The notes below the pieces were generated by a model. That model was not told where the DNA came from. It saw only the letters and a program-made list of their open reading frames with translations, and ran no database searches. A DNA stretch of 64,000 nt from Mycoplasma sp. E35C (GTDB lineage Bacteria > Bacillota_I > Bacilli_A > Mycoplasmatales > Mycoplasmoidaceae): the NCBI RefSeq assembly GCF_019873825.1, contig NZ_CP068418.1:861668-925667 (forward strand), written 5' to 3'. Shown piece by piece: positions 1-10,237 of the stretch (the stretch's first letter is position 1; each line of letters begins with the position of its first letter). Both the position numbers and the translations under genes were made by a program.

Positions 1-1418
1 AAACCAACACCAATATTACCATCAGTAAATGCTGTTTTTAAAGCATTTATGAATTTATCCATTAACCAACCAACAGGCGCACCAACTACGAAGATTGCTA
101 ATAATCCATAGAACAATCCAACACCTAATGGAATAACAAAGATCGGCATGATAGCTGAAATAGTTTTATTAATATTCCAACTATTAATTCATTTAACTGT
201 ATAACCAATTGCTAACCCAAAGAAAATTGATCCAACAAATCCCATGGCAGTTGCTACTTTAATGCCTGCAATCGGGAAAATTGCATCAACTGTATTTGCC
301 AATACCGAAACAATAAATGCGGGAGCGATTGCTGCTCTTCCACCAATCGAATTAGCTATATAAGCACCAAGTGCCCCGATCATTAATGTGAAAGCAACAG
401 CTCCAACTTTTTCTAAGTAATAGAAGAAATCACCAGGCACAGCACTGTATGATTGACCGTAAATCAATTTACCAAGACCAATGGCAATCGCAATACAAAT
501 ACCACCAAGAATAACAAAAGGAACCATGTATGAAACACCAGCTAAAATATGCTTCATTACTCCAGTTTTTTCACCTAATGTTTTTTGGTTAAAACTAGTA
601 GATTTTATTTCTTCAATTTTAGCTTCATTTAAAGCTTTATTAATTAAATTTTCTGGTTCATGAATTGCAGGTTTGATTGCTGTTTTATATACTTTTTTAC
701 CGTTAAATCTGCTTAAATCTAATCCGATGTCAGCAGCAACTAATATAACATCTGCTTTATCAATTTCTTCTTGAGTTAAATCATTTTTTACACCAGCTGA
801 ACCATGAGTTTCAACCTTAATTTGATAACCTAATTTTTTAGCAGTTTCATTTAGTTTTTCTGCAGCTAGATATGTATGAGCAACACCAACTGGACAAGCA
901 GTTAGAGCAACAATAAATTTCTCATTTTTTTGATTATTATCATTTGCTTGTGGTTGATCGTTTTTCATCTTATCTTCAAGAGTAACAACAATAAGATTAC
1001 TAATTTCTACTGGATCATTTAAGCTTTTTAATTTAGCAACTAAAGTTTGATCCATCATCATTACTGCAACTTTAGATAAGATTTCTAAATGCTCATTATT
1101 AGCATTATCAGGCACTAAGATAACAAATAAATATTTTGTTGGTTTGTTATCAATTGCTTGTCAATCTACACCTTCTTGTAATCTAACAAATAACAAAGCA
1201 GGTTTATCAACTGCCTTAGTTCTTGCATGAGGAATTGCAAATTCATCTTGCAATCCTGTTGATGATTCTTTTTCTCTTTCTAAAAAAGCATGATAAAGAT
1301 CATCAACATTAGTTGAAAGCTTTAATGCGAATGCCTTTTCAGAAATCTCTTTTAGAATTGAGTCTTTTGTTTTAGCTTGTATATCAAGTAAAACATACTC
1401 AGGTTTATTGATTTCCAT
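1..1418 (-). CDS. fruA: PTS fructose transporter subunit IIABC (C-terminus cut by window edge)
   Basis: Membrane phosphotransferase that imports and phosphorylates fructose. It reads as EIIA, then EIIB, then the start of EIIC. EIIA (about residues 1-145) has its phospho-His in FAIPHARTK (His64). EIIB carries the active Cys in ALTACPVGVAHT (about Cys175). EIIC begins with hydrophobic segments such as MVPFVILGGICIAIAIG. TGA is read as Trp after QEGVD and after IGYTVK. The ATG at 1418 (MEINKPEY) is preferred over a TTG 15 nt upstream. The left window edge removes the end of EIIC. Domain order and motifs match fructose PTS proteins; the exact sugar is inferred from the family. Confidence 0.92.
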
Positions 1419-1553
1419 ATTATTTTTTTCCAAATCACAAGAAAAAATCTACTTATTTCTTGCTTATTGTTTATTTCAACAGGATATATTTTAATCCTTA
1501 ATATGGCAACAAATTATTTTTTCAAGAGTTTAAGTGCGAAAGTTATTACCCAG

Positions 1554-2420
1554 TTATTGCTTAATGATCTTCAAAAAGCTACCACTTTTTATTAAAAAGA
1601 GGTTGGCTTTTAAGCGATAACGTTTATTATTCTTCTTTTTTATGAATTCTAGAATTGCTTTTGCTTTATTTTGTGAATAATTAATATTGTTTTTTGACAA
1701 TCAATAATAAATTACATGTTGGTTATCATCAAAATCAATTAGGTCTGAATAGTTATAATTTCAGTTATCTAAAAATGTTTGAACTTGTTGGTATTTATGA
1801 TGATTTTCTTGATTTTTATTAATAAAAAAATTAATTTTATCTAATAATTCATCAGCATTTAATTTACTTAATTCCAAGCGTATTTTATTACGTTCATAAG
1901 TTGGTGTAAAATTGCTTTCATCAATCCCATAAGCAATATTATTTTGTTCTAAAAAACTGATAATTTCTTTTTTAGATATACCTAACAAAGGTCGATGAAT
2001 CTTAAGATTTTTGTAATTAGAAAACTCGTGCAATCCATAGAATAATAAATCTTTATTCCTTGAATATTGCATTATTGCTGATTCTAAAAAATCATCTTGT
2101 TGGTGAGCAATTAAGCAATCATTAATTTGGTATTTTTTACTTATTTCTATAAAAAAATCATACCTAAGTTTTCTTGCTTGGGCTTGGAAGTTTTCTGTGT
2201 AATTAAAATTCTTATCCAAACTAAGAATTTCTAATTTAATGTTGTGTTTATTGCAATAATTTTTAACAATTATTTCATCCCTTAATGATGATGCTCTTTT
2301 GTTGTAATTAACATGACAAACAACAAGAATCTGATCTTTGTATTGATTTAATAAATACATCGAATCAGGACCGCCAGAGACACCAATTAAGTATTTCTTG
2401 TTATTACTTGTTGTATTCAT
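1554..2420 (-). CDS. tilS: tRNA(Ile)-lysidine synthase TilS
   Basis: ATP-dependent enzyme that converts the wobble C of tRNA-Ile(CAU) to lysidine. The N-terminal PP-loop is clear ([14 protein letters not shown], residues 11-24), followed by family features such as ARKLRYDFF and [13 protein letters not shown]. The reading frame crosses two TGA(Trp) codons in its last 70 codons and stops at 1554, giving 288 residues, about the length of the short mycoplasma enzyme (MG084). The start overlaps the end of pth by 17 nt, so the two are translationally coupled. The order pth-tilS is the one seen in M. genitalium. Confidence 0.93.
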
Positions 2421-2955
2421 TCATTAGTTGGCTAAATGATTTATTATTCTTAATAAATTCATAAGCAATTACACTAGCAGTTGCTATGCTGGTTTGTAAT
2501 AATGATGCTTCAGTTGGACTAAATTTAGATAAAACAAAATCAGCAATATTTTTCATATACTGATTTTTAATGCCAACCCTGATGCGTTTAAATTCTTGTG
2601 TGCCTAGTTGGTTAATGATATTCTTAACGCCGTTCTGGCCGTTAGCTGAACCATTTTGTTTTAATTTAACAGCACCTAGATCAAAAGCAATTTCATCATG
2701 AATAATTAAAATATCTTCGATTTTAATTTTGAAAAAATTAACAATCTCACGAACAAAGTTACCAGATAAATTCATGTATGTTAATGGCTTGGCAATAATG
2801 AAATTATCTTGCTTAACATAAATACCATTAAACTGGTTTTTGTTTAGTTCTAAATGCAACACATCAAGCAGTTGATCAATTACTTTAAAACCAACATTAT
2901 GACGGGTATTTTCGTATTCAAAACCAGGGTTGCCCAATCCAACAACAAGTTTCAT
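2404..2955 (-). CDS. pth: Peptidyl-tRNA hydrolase
   Basis: Cytoplasmic esterase that recycles peptidyl-tRNA released from stalled ribosomes. The sequence opens with the family signature MKLVVGLGNPGFEYENTRHN, which includes the catalytic His at about residue 20. The second family block KPLTYMNLSGNFV and the helix IIHDEIAFDLGAVKLK follow. The length of 183 residues is normal. It lies between rplA (separated by an intrinsic terminator) and tilS (17-nt overlap), so it probably starts its own transcription unit. Confidence 0.96.
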   Translation of the reverse strand: MKLVVGLGNPGFEYENTRHNVGFKVIDQLLDVLHLELNKNQFNGIYVKQDNFIIAKPLTYMNLSGNFVREIVNFFKIKIEDILIIHDEIAFDLGAVKLKQNGSANGQNGVKNIINQLGTQEFKRIRVGIKNQYMKNIADFVLSKFSPTEASLLQTSIATASVIAYEFIKNNKSFSQLMNEYNK

Positions 2956-2961
2956 AACTTA

Positions 2962-2994
2962 TAAAAAAATTAATTAGGTTTTAACCTAATTAAT
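2962..2994 (-). terminator. Intrinsic terminator of the rplK-rplA operon
   Basis: A perfect 12-bp inverted repeat (2969-2980 with 2983-2994, stem AATTAGGTT/AACCTAATT at its core) is followed on the minus strand by a run of seven Ts (2962-2968). The rplA stop codon TAG lies inside the stem. This separates rplKA transcription from pth. Confidence 0.8.
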
Positions 2995-3666
2995 TTTAAC
3001 TTTAACTCCTGGACCCATTGTTGAAGACACTGAGATGTTTTGGATATATACACCTTTAACAGCACTTGGTCTTCTTGATTTAATTAAATCAATTAAGCTA
3101 TTAACGTTTTCAACAATTTTGTTAGTATCAGTTGATTGTTTACCAACTGTCATGTGGATGTTACCAAATGAGTCAGTGCGGTATTCTTTTTTACCTTTAC
3201 GATATTCTGCAATTGCAGTTGCGATGTCTTGAGTAACTGTTCCAGTTTTAGGGTTAGGCATTAAACCTCTTGGACCTAAGATCTTACCTAATTTACCCAA
3301 TTCGATCATGAATTTAGGGTTAGTAATAATTACATCAAAATCCATTCAACCAGCTTTAATTTCATTGATCTTATCAATTTCACCAACGAAATCAGCACCT
3401 GCTTGTTTAGCTTCAGCTTGTTGGTCAGTAATTGCTAAAATTCTTACTGGTTTTGAAACGTTGTGAGGTAATGAAATTGCACCTCTTAATTGTTGATCAG
3501 CTTTTGTTGTATCTAAGTTTAATTTGATAGCAACATCAATTGAGCTTTCGAACTTAGTAATTGAAGTCTTTTTAGCAATTTCAACTGCTTGTTCTAAATC
3601 ATAAATTTGTTTAGGATCAAAAGAAGCTAGAGCAGCTTTAGTTTTTTTAGTTAATTTCTTAGCCAT
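2986..3666 (-). CDS. rplA: 50S ribosomal protein L1
   Basis: Ribosomal protein of the L1 stalk, which binds 23S rRNA and helps eject the E-site tRNA. The 226-residue product is full length for L1. It begins [17 protein letters not shown], contains the L1 signature around NPKFMIELGKLGKILGPRG and LMPNPKTGTVT, and has one TGA(Trp) at about residue 107 (AGWMDFD). Its ATG overlaps the rplK stop (TAATG), so L11 and L1 are coupled, as is usual for this operon. A terminator hairpin includes its stop codon. Confidence 0.97.
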
Positions 3667-4115
3667 TATTTAGCTCCTTTCTTGTTAGGAGTAGGATCAA
3701 CACCTTCAATTTCTAATCCCATTTGTTTTGCAGTTCCTGCGATCATTCTTAAAGCAGCTTGAGCATCATAAGCATTTAAGTCTGCCATCTTGTATTCTGC
3801 AATTTTTAAAGCAGCTTCTTTTGAAATCTTAGCTACTTTTTCAGTTTTAGGGTTCTTAGCACCTTTTTCAATCTTAGCTGCTTTCTTTAATAAAACAGTT
3901 ACAGGAGTTGTTTTAAGTTCGAATAAGAAACTCTTATCATTGAACGCAGTAATAATAACTGGAACAACATCTCCCATACGATCTTTAGTTTTATCGTTGA
4001 ATTGTTTGGTGAATTCACCCATATTAATACCAACTGAAGCTAATGCTGGACCAGGCTTTGCTTGTCCTCCGATTAGTTCTAGCTTGGCAATTCTTGTGAT
4101 TTCTTTTTTAGCCAC
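3666..4115 (-). CDS. rplK: 50S ribosomal protein L11
   Basis: Ribosomal protein of the GTPase-associated centre. The start is taken as GTG at 4115, giving MAKKEITR, because AGAAAGG lies 8 nt upstream (4124-4130) and L11 proteins typically begin MAKK. An upstream GTG at 4124 would put the SD inside the gene. Family features include [19 protein letters not shown] near the N-terminus and [25 protein letters not shown] at the rRNA-binding C-terminal domain. The length is 149 residues. The stop overlaps the rplA start. Confidence 0.96.
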   Translation of the reverse strand: MAKKEITRIAKLELIGGQAKPGPALASVGINMGEFTKQFNDKTKDRMGDVVPVIITAFNDKSFLFELKTTPVTVLLKKAAKIEKGAKNPKTEKVAKISKEAALKIAEYKMADLNAYDAQAALRMIAGTAKQMGLEIEGVDPTPNKKGAK

Positions 4116-4168
4116 AAGCAACACCTTTCTATATAAAAATTTAAATGTTCTTTATGCAGTATTAACGA

Positions 4169-4191
4169 ATGTTGATCAACAACATTCTCCC
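4169..4191 (-). promoter_or_regulatory. Possible hairpin in the rplK leader
   Basis: The leader upstream of rplK contains a short inverted repeat, GAATGTTG/CAACATTC, about 55-75 nt before the start. It could be a leader structure for L1 autoregulation or chance in AT-rich DNA. No T-run follows it. Confidence 0.25.
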
Positions 4192-4216
4192 GCACTAAAT
4201 TAGAATTTCACAATCT

Positions 4217-4891
4217 TTAATCTGTTGAAGATTGCTTATGTATTTTAACAAAACTATTTTTTATTTGTTGTTTAAATTCTTTAGTTCGTTCATTAATTGG
4301 TCGATTTGGCACCTTATGATGGTGTCTGCATCTTGGTGAATACGATTCATTATCGCCAATTAAAATGGTGTCTGAATAATAATCAGCTGGCTCATTGTTT
4401 ATTAAACGTTGACTTCTACTAGCTTCTGCACCACACTCAGAACAGATTGCTGTTAAACGAATAATTGATTCAGCAATCCCCATAATTTGGGGGATTGGTT
4501 CAAATGGTTCACCACGATAATCACGATCTAATCCTGCCACAATTACATTAATTTGGTTATCAGCTAATGTCTGAATCACTTCAACTAAGGAATCATCAAA
4601 AAACTGCGCTTCATCAATGCCAACTAATTGTGGTTCATGTTTTAAAACATAATCGTATATTTCAAATGGCTTTTTGATCTTGATTGATTCAATTTTTCTA
4701 CCATCTCTTGAATTAATCAAATCATCTAGCGATCTAGTATCTGTTGCTGGCGAAAATACTAATGACTTCACATCTGCATATTGATAACGCTTAATCTTAC
4801 GAATCAATTCATCAGTCTTTCCAGCAAACATCGGACCACAAATAACTTCAATTCAGCCATTCAATGTGGTCATCGCATTCTTTTTAGCCAT
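4217..4891 (-). CDS. tdk: Thymidine kinase
   Basis: Salvage enzyme that phosphorylates thymidine. The P-loop reads GPMFAGKTDEL (about residues 19-29), the lasso/DEAQ region reads VGIDEAQFFDD, and a structural zinc site is formed by CSECG and CRHHH near the C-terminus. The start at 4891 (MAKKNAMTTLNGW) reads through a TGA that encodes the Trp before IEVICGPMF. An internal ATG at 4873 is an alternative. The product is 224 residues, a normal length for type II TK. It is transcribed in the same direction as rplKA with an 80-nt gap. Confidence 0.93.
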
Positions 4892-5135
4892 AATTATACA
4901 TAAGCCCCTTTGATATCTAATTATTGGTTTTTTAATTATATGTTAAATAATTAAATAATTTTAAGCAGATTGTTTTTATCAAAAACTTAATAAATTATTT
5001 TTTTGTTTTTTGTGAGAAAGTGCTACATTTTTAAAATATTCTTGCAACCCAATATTCAAGTAAATTGTCATTTTTCTAATTGTTTAATGTTGTTTTCTAT
5101 ATTAAAAATAATTTCTATACATATTTTTAAGATTT

Positions 5136-5141
5136 AGGAGG
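5136..5141 (+). promoter_or_regulatory. Strong Shine-Dalgarno site of the subtilisin-like gene
   Basis: AGGAGG lies 6 nt before the ATG at 5148. It is one of the few near-perfect ribosome-binding sites in this window and fixes the start of the protease. Confidence 0.8.
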
Positions 5142-5147
5142 GTCAAC

Positions 5148-7085
5148 ATGAGAATCAATAAAAAAAATATTAATAGGTTTATATCTTTATTATCATTATC
5201 ATCATTATCTTTTTCTTTCATTCCGCTAGGAAATATAAATATTTCTAAAAACATTGACACTAAGCAACAATTATTGAATAAAAAATTGAAAGCAGAGGGA
5301 AGGTTTGTTAATACTAGTTTTATTAAGAAAAATGAAAAAATAAATAAAATTCAATCAAATTTTTCTGAATTCAATAAACATGATGAAACTAAAAAAAGTT
5401 ATTTTTTCTTAATTGAAGTAAAAAGAGATGTTAACGCACTGGATTTGACAAGCATTACTGAATTAATAAAGAATAGAAAAAGTATTCAAAGTGCTAAAAA
5501 AAGTTTAGCAGTTAAAAACCTCATATTTGTTTCTGCAGAATTTGAAAGAGATAATGAATTTAGTGAATTTAAAAATTTTTTAGATAATAGTTCATTTGTT
5601 GAAAATTATGAATTACATGAAACTAAATTAGAAGTTTCAAATAATTTTGTTAGCACATCAGATTCTGATTATTATGGGTACGAAAATCCTTCTAATTATG
5701 CTGACTATAGTAAAAATTTTTTAAGTAATAACTATACTAAGAAAGATAGGGATGAAGCTATACAAGTTGCAAAATGAAAATCAGCAACAAAATTTCCTAT
5801 AGGTGTTGCTATTTTAGAAACAGGAGATGGAGGTTACGGAGATCCTCATGCTTTAATAGATAATACAAATACTTATTATTTTGATTCTTCAAATAAAGTT
5901 ATAAATAACTTTAGCAATTATTGAGAACCTCTTAGTTTACCTCAACCCCCTAAATTTGGTGATCACTCTACAAAAGTAGCATCTATTGTTGGCGGTAAAT
6001 CTGGAGTTAATCCAATGCTGGAATTGTACGGTATAAAATACAGCCAAACATTTGGATTCAATGATATTACTGGTCTAGATAATGAAATAGGTTATATACT
6101 TAAAAATAAGAATATTAGAGTTGTTAATGCTTCTCTTGCTACTAAATACGGAAGAGGTTGATACGAATATAATATCTATTCTAGATATATAGATCTCGTT
6201 GCTAAAGATAATTCAGGGGTAATATTTGTTTTCGCTGCAGGTAATGATGGCGATAAAAGCAATAAAAAGTTAACTGACTTACAGTTATCATATAATAGCA
6301 TTATTGTCGGTGCTAATGATTTCGATAAAAATAGAACAGATTTTTCATCATACGGCTCAGATACTCCTGTTTCACCTTTATTGCTAGCTAATGGTTATGG
6401 TTACAATTTTAAAGACCAAGTAGCTCAAGGAACTAGTTTCGCCGCTCCATTTGTATCTGGTGTTGTAGCGAATTCTTTCCTTTTAGCTAGTGAAAAATAT
6501 AATTTGGGGTACGCTTCATTAATTGCTAAATCTGTTTTAGGAGTTTCTACAACTAATATAAATGGGGATAAATCTAATCAATTTGGTTTGAATAGCGAGT
6601 ATGGGGCTGGTGTTTTAGATTATTCAAAGATAAATGAAGCACTGAAAAATGTTACAAAAGTAGAATGGAATAAAAATCAAGCTAAATCAGACATTTATAA
6701 TAATGTGCCTACTGCTTATCATGATGTTAAAAATAATGAAGCTTCTATTAAGGATGTGGATTTAAAGAAAGGTAATATTTTAAGAACTAGTTTATCTTGA
6801 TTTTTTGATGGCCGAACTTTTTATAATTCTAGCGGCGGTACCACAGAATTACAACAAGTTTCATTAAATTTTAATACTATTACTCGCCCTGCAGTTAAGA
6901 ATTTTGATCTAATCATTAAAAATAGTAAGGGAGAAATTGTTTCTTCTTCAAAATCATATAATAATTATGAATTTATAAGATGAGAGGTTCCAGAAGACGA
7001 TAAATATAGCTTTGTCATAAAAAGAGATGATGGCATAAAACCAGATGAAGTTGAACAATTAGTTTTAACTCACACAGTCGAATAA
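5148..7085 (+). CDS. Secreted subtilisin-like (S8) serine protease with Asp-to-Glu at the catalytic aspartate
   Basis: The 645-residue product has an N-terminal hydrophobic signal (FISLLSLSSLSFSFIPLG), a propeptide-like segment to about residue 210, an S8 catalytic domain (about 215-470) and a beta-rich C-terminal domain. Catalytic blocks are DHSTKVASIVGG (His), VFAAGNDG (oxyanion Asn) and GTSFAAPFVSGV (Ser). The block that normally reads V-D-[ST]-G reads AILETGDGG, so Glu sits where the catalytic Asp should be. TGA codes for Trp at several points (5775, 5922, 6159, 6798). It is followed after 1 nt by a membrane protein gene, suggesting an operon. Surface or secreted proteolysis is likely; the substrate is unknown. 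Confidence 0.85.
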
Positions 7086-7086
7086 T

Positions 7087-7686
7087 ATGAAAACATTTTT
7101 TAAGAATAAAAAGTTAGTTACTTTATTTATTATTTATTTAGTAATAGCAATATCTACTTCAATTGCTTTTGCGCTTGTTGTTACAAAATATCCTAATGAA
7201 TATAAATTTAATTATAACTTCATGTTAATTACACCATTAATAACATTTGTTGTTTTATTAATAATTTATTTAGCTGTAATTTTCTCTGATAAATCTGATG
7301 GTTTTATTGATTTAGATCCAAAACTGTATGTTAATAATAAGAAAGTTTTAAAGTCTGTGGAAATTACTCACTTTATTACATCATTATTAATTGGCTTGTC
7401 TGTTATTACGATGTTAGTTTTCTTATTTACTTTTAACCCAAGAAGCGCTGATAAAATTAATACTTCAACAAATACAAAAATCAACGAAGACCTATTAATT
7501 TCATTATCAGTACATTTAGCTTGATGAAATCTTTTCTTCTTTGTTGTGATGATTAATTTAAGCCTTACTTATTTAAAAGCAACACTGTATAGCAAACGCA
7601 AGAAGTCATTATCTTTATTATCATTTAGCACTTGATCATTGATCAAAGAAGCAAAGCAAGTGATTAATGTTAATTTAGTTTCATAA
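7087..7686 (+). CDS. Four-helix membrane protein, unknown function
   Basis: A 199-residue hydrophobic protein with about four transmembrane segments: residues 10-32 (LVTLFIIYLVIAIST), 45-67, 95-117 and 137-162, the last crossing two consecutive TGA(Trp) codons. The C-terminus is basic (YSKRKKS) and so probably cytoplasmic. It begins one base after the stop of the S8 protease gene and ends just before a strong terminator, so the two form a two-gene operon. I do not recognise a family; a partner or anchor for the protease is only a guess from position. Confidence 0.8.
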
Positions 7687-7701
7687 AGATTAAGTATTGA
7701 T

Positions 7702-7739
7702 AAAAAAATAAGGATCACGGTTGTGGTCCTTATTTTTTG
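7702..7739. terminator. Bidirectional intrinsic terminator
   Basis: A 12-bp stem (AAAAAATAAGGA at 7703-7714 with TCCTTATTTTTT at 7727-7738) is extended by further inner pairs around a GGTT loop. T-runs occur on both strands, and it sits between the convergent protease/membrane operon and ychF. Confidence 0.9.
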
Positions 7740-7743
7740 TTAT

Positions 7744-8841
7744 CTAAACATTAAATTTGAAATTAATGACATCTCCGTCTTGAACGACGTATTGTTTACC
7801 TTCTAAACGCAGCTTGCCAGCTTCTTTGGCTTTTTGTTCTGATTTGTATTCAATCAAGTCAGTTCAATGGATCACTTCGGCTTTAATAAAGCCACGTTCA
7901 AAGTCTGAATGGATGATCCCAGCACATTGTGGGGCTAAACTGTTCTTTTTAAATGTTCAGGCTCTGGTTTCGGTTTTTCCGTATGTGAAATAAGTGCATA
8001 AACCTAAGATTTCATACGCTTTGAAAGCAATCTTGTTTAAACCAGATTCATTCATATTGAATGAAGCCATTAATTCTTTTTTATCAGCTTCTTCTAGTGA
8101 TGATAGTTCTTCTTCTAGTTTGGCTGAGATTGTTAAGTATTGTTCGTTGTTTTGTTTACAAAAACTATCAAGCGCCATTACATGTTGGTTTTTTTGATTA
8201 GTTGATAAATCGGCTTCAGAGATATTACCAACATAAATTCTTGGTTTGGCTGTTAATAGATTGAAGTTTTTAATGATGGCTAATTCTTCTTGTGAATATT
8301 TAGATAAATCTAACATTTGGTTGTTCTCAAGTTTAACCTGAATGTCTTTTAATAATTCATATTCAACAAGAACTGATTTATCACCACTTTCTGCTTTTCT
8401 TTTAATCTTGTTAATACGGTTAGTAACAACTTCAAGATCAGCAATCATTAATTCTAAATTGATTGTTTCAATATCATTAATTGGATCAACAGCATTATGC
8501 ACGTGGGTGATGTTATTATCATCAAAACAACGCACAACATGGATTAAACAATCAACTTCACGAATGTTACTTAAGAACTTGTTACCTAAACCTTCACCTT
8601 GTGAAGCACCCTTAACAAGTCCTGCAATATCAACAAACATAATTGTGGCATATACCACTTTGTTAGGTAAGATTTGTGCAGCTAACTGATTTAAACGATC
8701 ATCAATTAATTCAACAATACCAACATTAGGTTCAATTGTTGCAAAAGGGTAGTTTGCAGCTTCAATTTGCGAGTTAGTGATAGCATTAAATAATGTTGAT
8801 TTCCCAACATTAGGTAAGCCAATGATTCCAGCTTTTAGCAT
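7744..8841 (-). CDS. ychF: Redox-regulated P-loop ATPase YchF (Obg-like)
   Basis: Ribosome-associated NTPase of the Obg/OLA1 family. It starts [15 protein letters not shown] (P-loop), has the Obg block [20 protein letters not shown], and in the G4 position reads GNISEAD. That is the N-x-x-E variant linked with ATP rather than GTP preference in YchF. The C-terminal TGS-like tail is conserved ([31 protein letters not shown]) and is reached through TGA(Trp) at 7957. The 365-residue length is standard. It starts 2 nt after the fba stop; rpoE-fba-ychF is the MG022-024 order. Confidence 0.96.
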
Positions 8842-8843
8842 AT

Positions 8844-9716
8844 TTATGCTTTGTTATTTGAACCGAATAAGTTGATTTTTTCAATACACTTAGCTTTGAT
8901 TGCTTCGAATCCAGGTTTTAATAACTTTCTAGGGTCATAACCTTTTTTGTGTTCATCTAAGTCTTTTTCTTCTAAGATGTATTGTCTTGTTGCAGCAGCG
9001 AATGCTAATTGACATTCAGTATTTACATTAACTTTAGCGATACCTAATTCGATTGCTTTTTTAACTTGTTCATCAGGAATACCACTACCACCGTGTAATA
9101 CTAATGAAGCACCACTTGCTTTTTTAAGTGATTGTAAAACTTCAAAGTTTAAAGATTTTCAAGAAGCTGGATAAATACCGTGGATATTACCAATACCAGC
9201 AGCTAACATATCACAACCTAGATCTTGCATCTTCTTGCATTCTTCTGGGTTAGCTAACTCACCGTTACCAACAATGCCGTCTTCTTCACCACCAATGGTT
9301 CCTACTTCAAGTTCAACTGAAGCATTGTATTTTTTAGCTGCTTCAATTACTTTAATAGATTTTTCATAGTTTTCATCAAATGGTAAGTGAGAACCATCAA
9401 ACATTACAGATGTAAATCCAGCTTCAAGAGCTTTAAACACACCATCATAACTACCGTGGTCTAAGTGTAAAGCAACTGGCACAGTAATATTTAATGAATC
9501 AACTGCATCATTTACTAAGTTATAAACATTCTTATAACCACCCATGTATTTAATTGCACCTTCACTTGCAGCAATAATTAAAGGTGAGTTTGCTTCTTGA
9601 GCAGCTAATAAAATAGCTTTAGTTCATTCTAAATTGTTTGTATTAATATGAGGGATCGCAAAGCCTTGTTCAGTAGCTTTTTTGATCATTGCTTTTGCAT
9701 TTGTTAATTTAGACAT
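8844..9716 (-). CDS. fba: Class II fructose-bisphosphate aldolase
   Basis: Glycolytic zinc enzyme that splits fructose-1,6-bisphosphate. The zinc ligands and catalytic region are seen in VALHLDHGSYD, GGEEDGIVGNGE and LVLHGGSGIPDEQVKKAI. The C-terminal phosphate-binding block reads GIAKVNVNTECQ. The frame crosses TGA(Trp) at two points (NLEWTKA and PASWKSL). At 290 residues it matches MG023. It lies 2 nt after rpoE and 2 nt before ychF, so the three are co-transcribed. Confidence 0.97.
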
Positions 9717-9718
9717 AA

Positions 9719-10123
9719 TTAATTCTCATCCTCTGTTGAATCAACAATAATATTGTCATCAATTGATGATGAACCTTCATCTTCGTTACTAATTTCAGGA
9801 GCAGATTCATCAACTTCTACTTCTACTTTAATGTGTTCATAACCTTCTTCTAAGTATTCTTGACGGTTATATAAAGTATCTAATGCTTTATCTCTTTCTT
9901 CATGAAGCATCATTGATTTGATTAATCATTTGTAATCACCGATATATAAGAATCTAGTGTCTTGAATCAAATCAGTATAAAATGCTCCCATTAAATCTTG
10001 AGAATCTTTTTTGTTTAAGTTTTCTTCTTTAGCAACTAATTTTCATAAGTCGTTAAAACTAAAACCTTTTTGTTTAAAGTTTTTCTGGGCAACTTCGTAA
10101 GCCTTATCAATCAATGAAGCCAT
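9719..10123 (-). CDS. rpoE: RNA polymerase delta subunit RpoE
   Basis: A 134-residue protein with an N-terminal HARE-type helix domain (SLIDKAYEVAQKNFKQKGFS, residues 3-22, through DYKWLIKSM) and a strongly acidic disordered tail (EVEVDESAPEISNEDEG and following). This is the layout of the Gram-positive delta subunit, which displaces nucleic acid from the polymerase. It has two TGA(Trp) codons in the N-domain. It is the first gene of the rpoE-fba-ychF operon. Confidence 0.9.
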
Positions 10124-10161
10124 ATATTTATAAAAATTATCTTATTAATTATAAATTTGAA

Positions 10162-10194
10162 TAAAAAAATATGAGCCTGTGTATCTCATATTTC
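10162..10194 (-). terminator. Intrinsic terminator downstream of the DUF31 protease genes
   Basis: A 9-bp stem, AAATATGAG (10167-10175) with CTCATATTT (10185-10193), is followed on the minus strand by a T-run. It closes the long F1-like ATPase/DUF31 block before rpoE. Confidence 0.8.
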
Positions 10195-10237
10195 TTATTT
10201 TTATTATTATATCTTATTTGTTTGCTTATTTTAAAGG

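Noticed and set aside
481..663. Short plus-strand open frames lying over minus-strand genes (here, and e.g. 3790-4203, 16772-17095, 33331-33738)
   Set aside because: They lie antisense to well-supported genes, show no family motif or start signal, and arise from the codon bias of the real gene.
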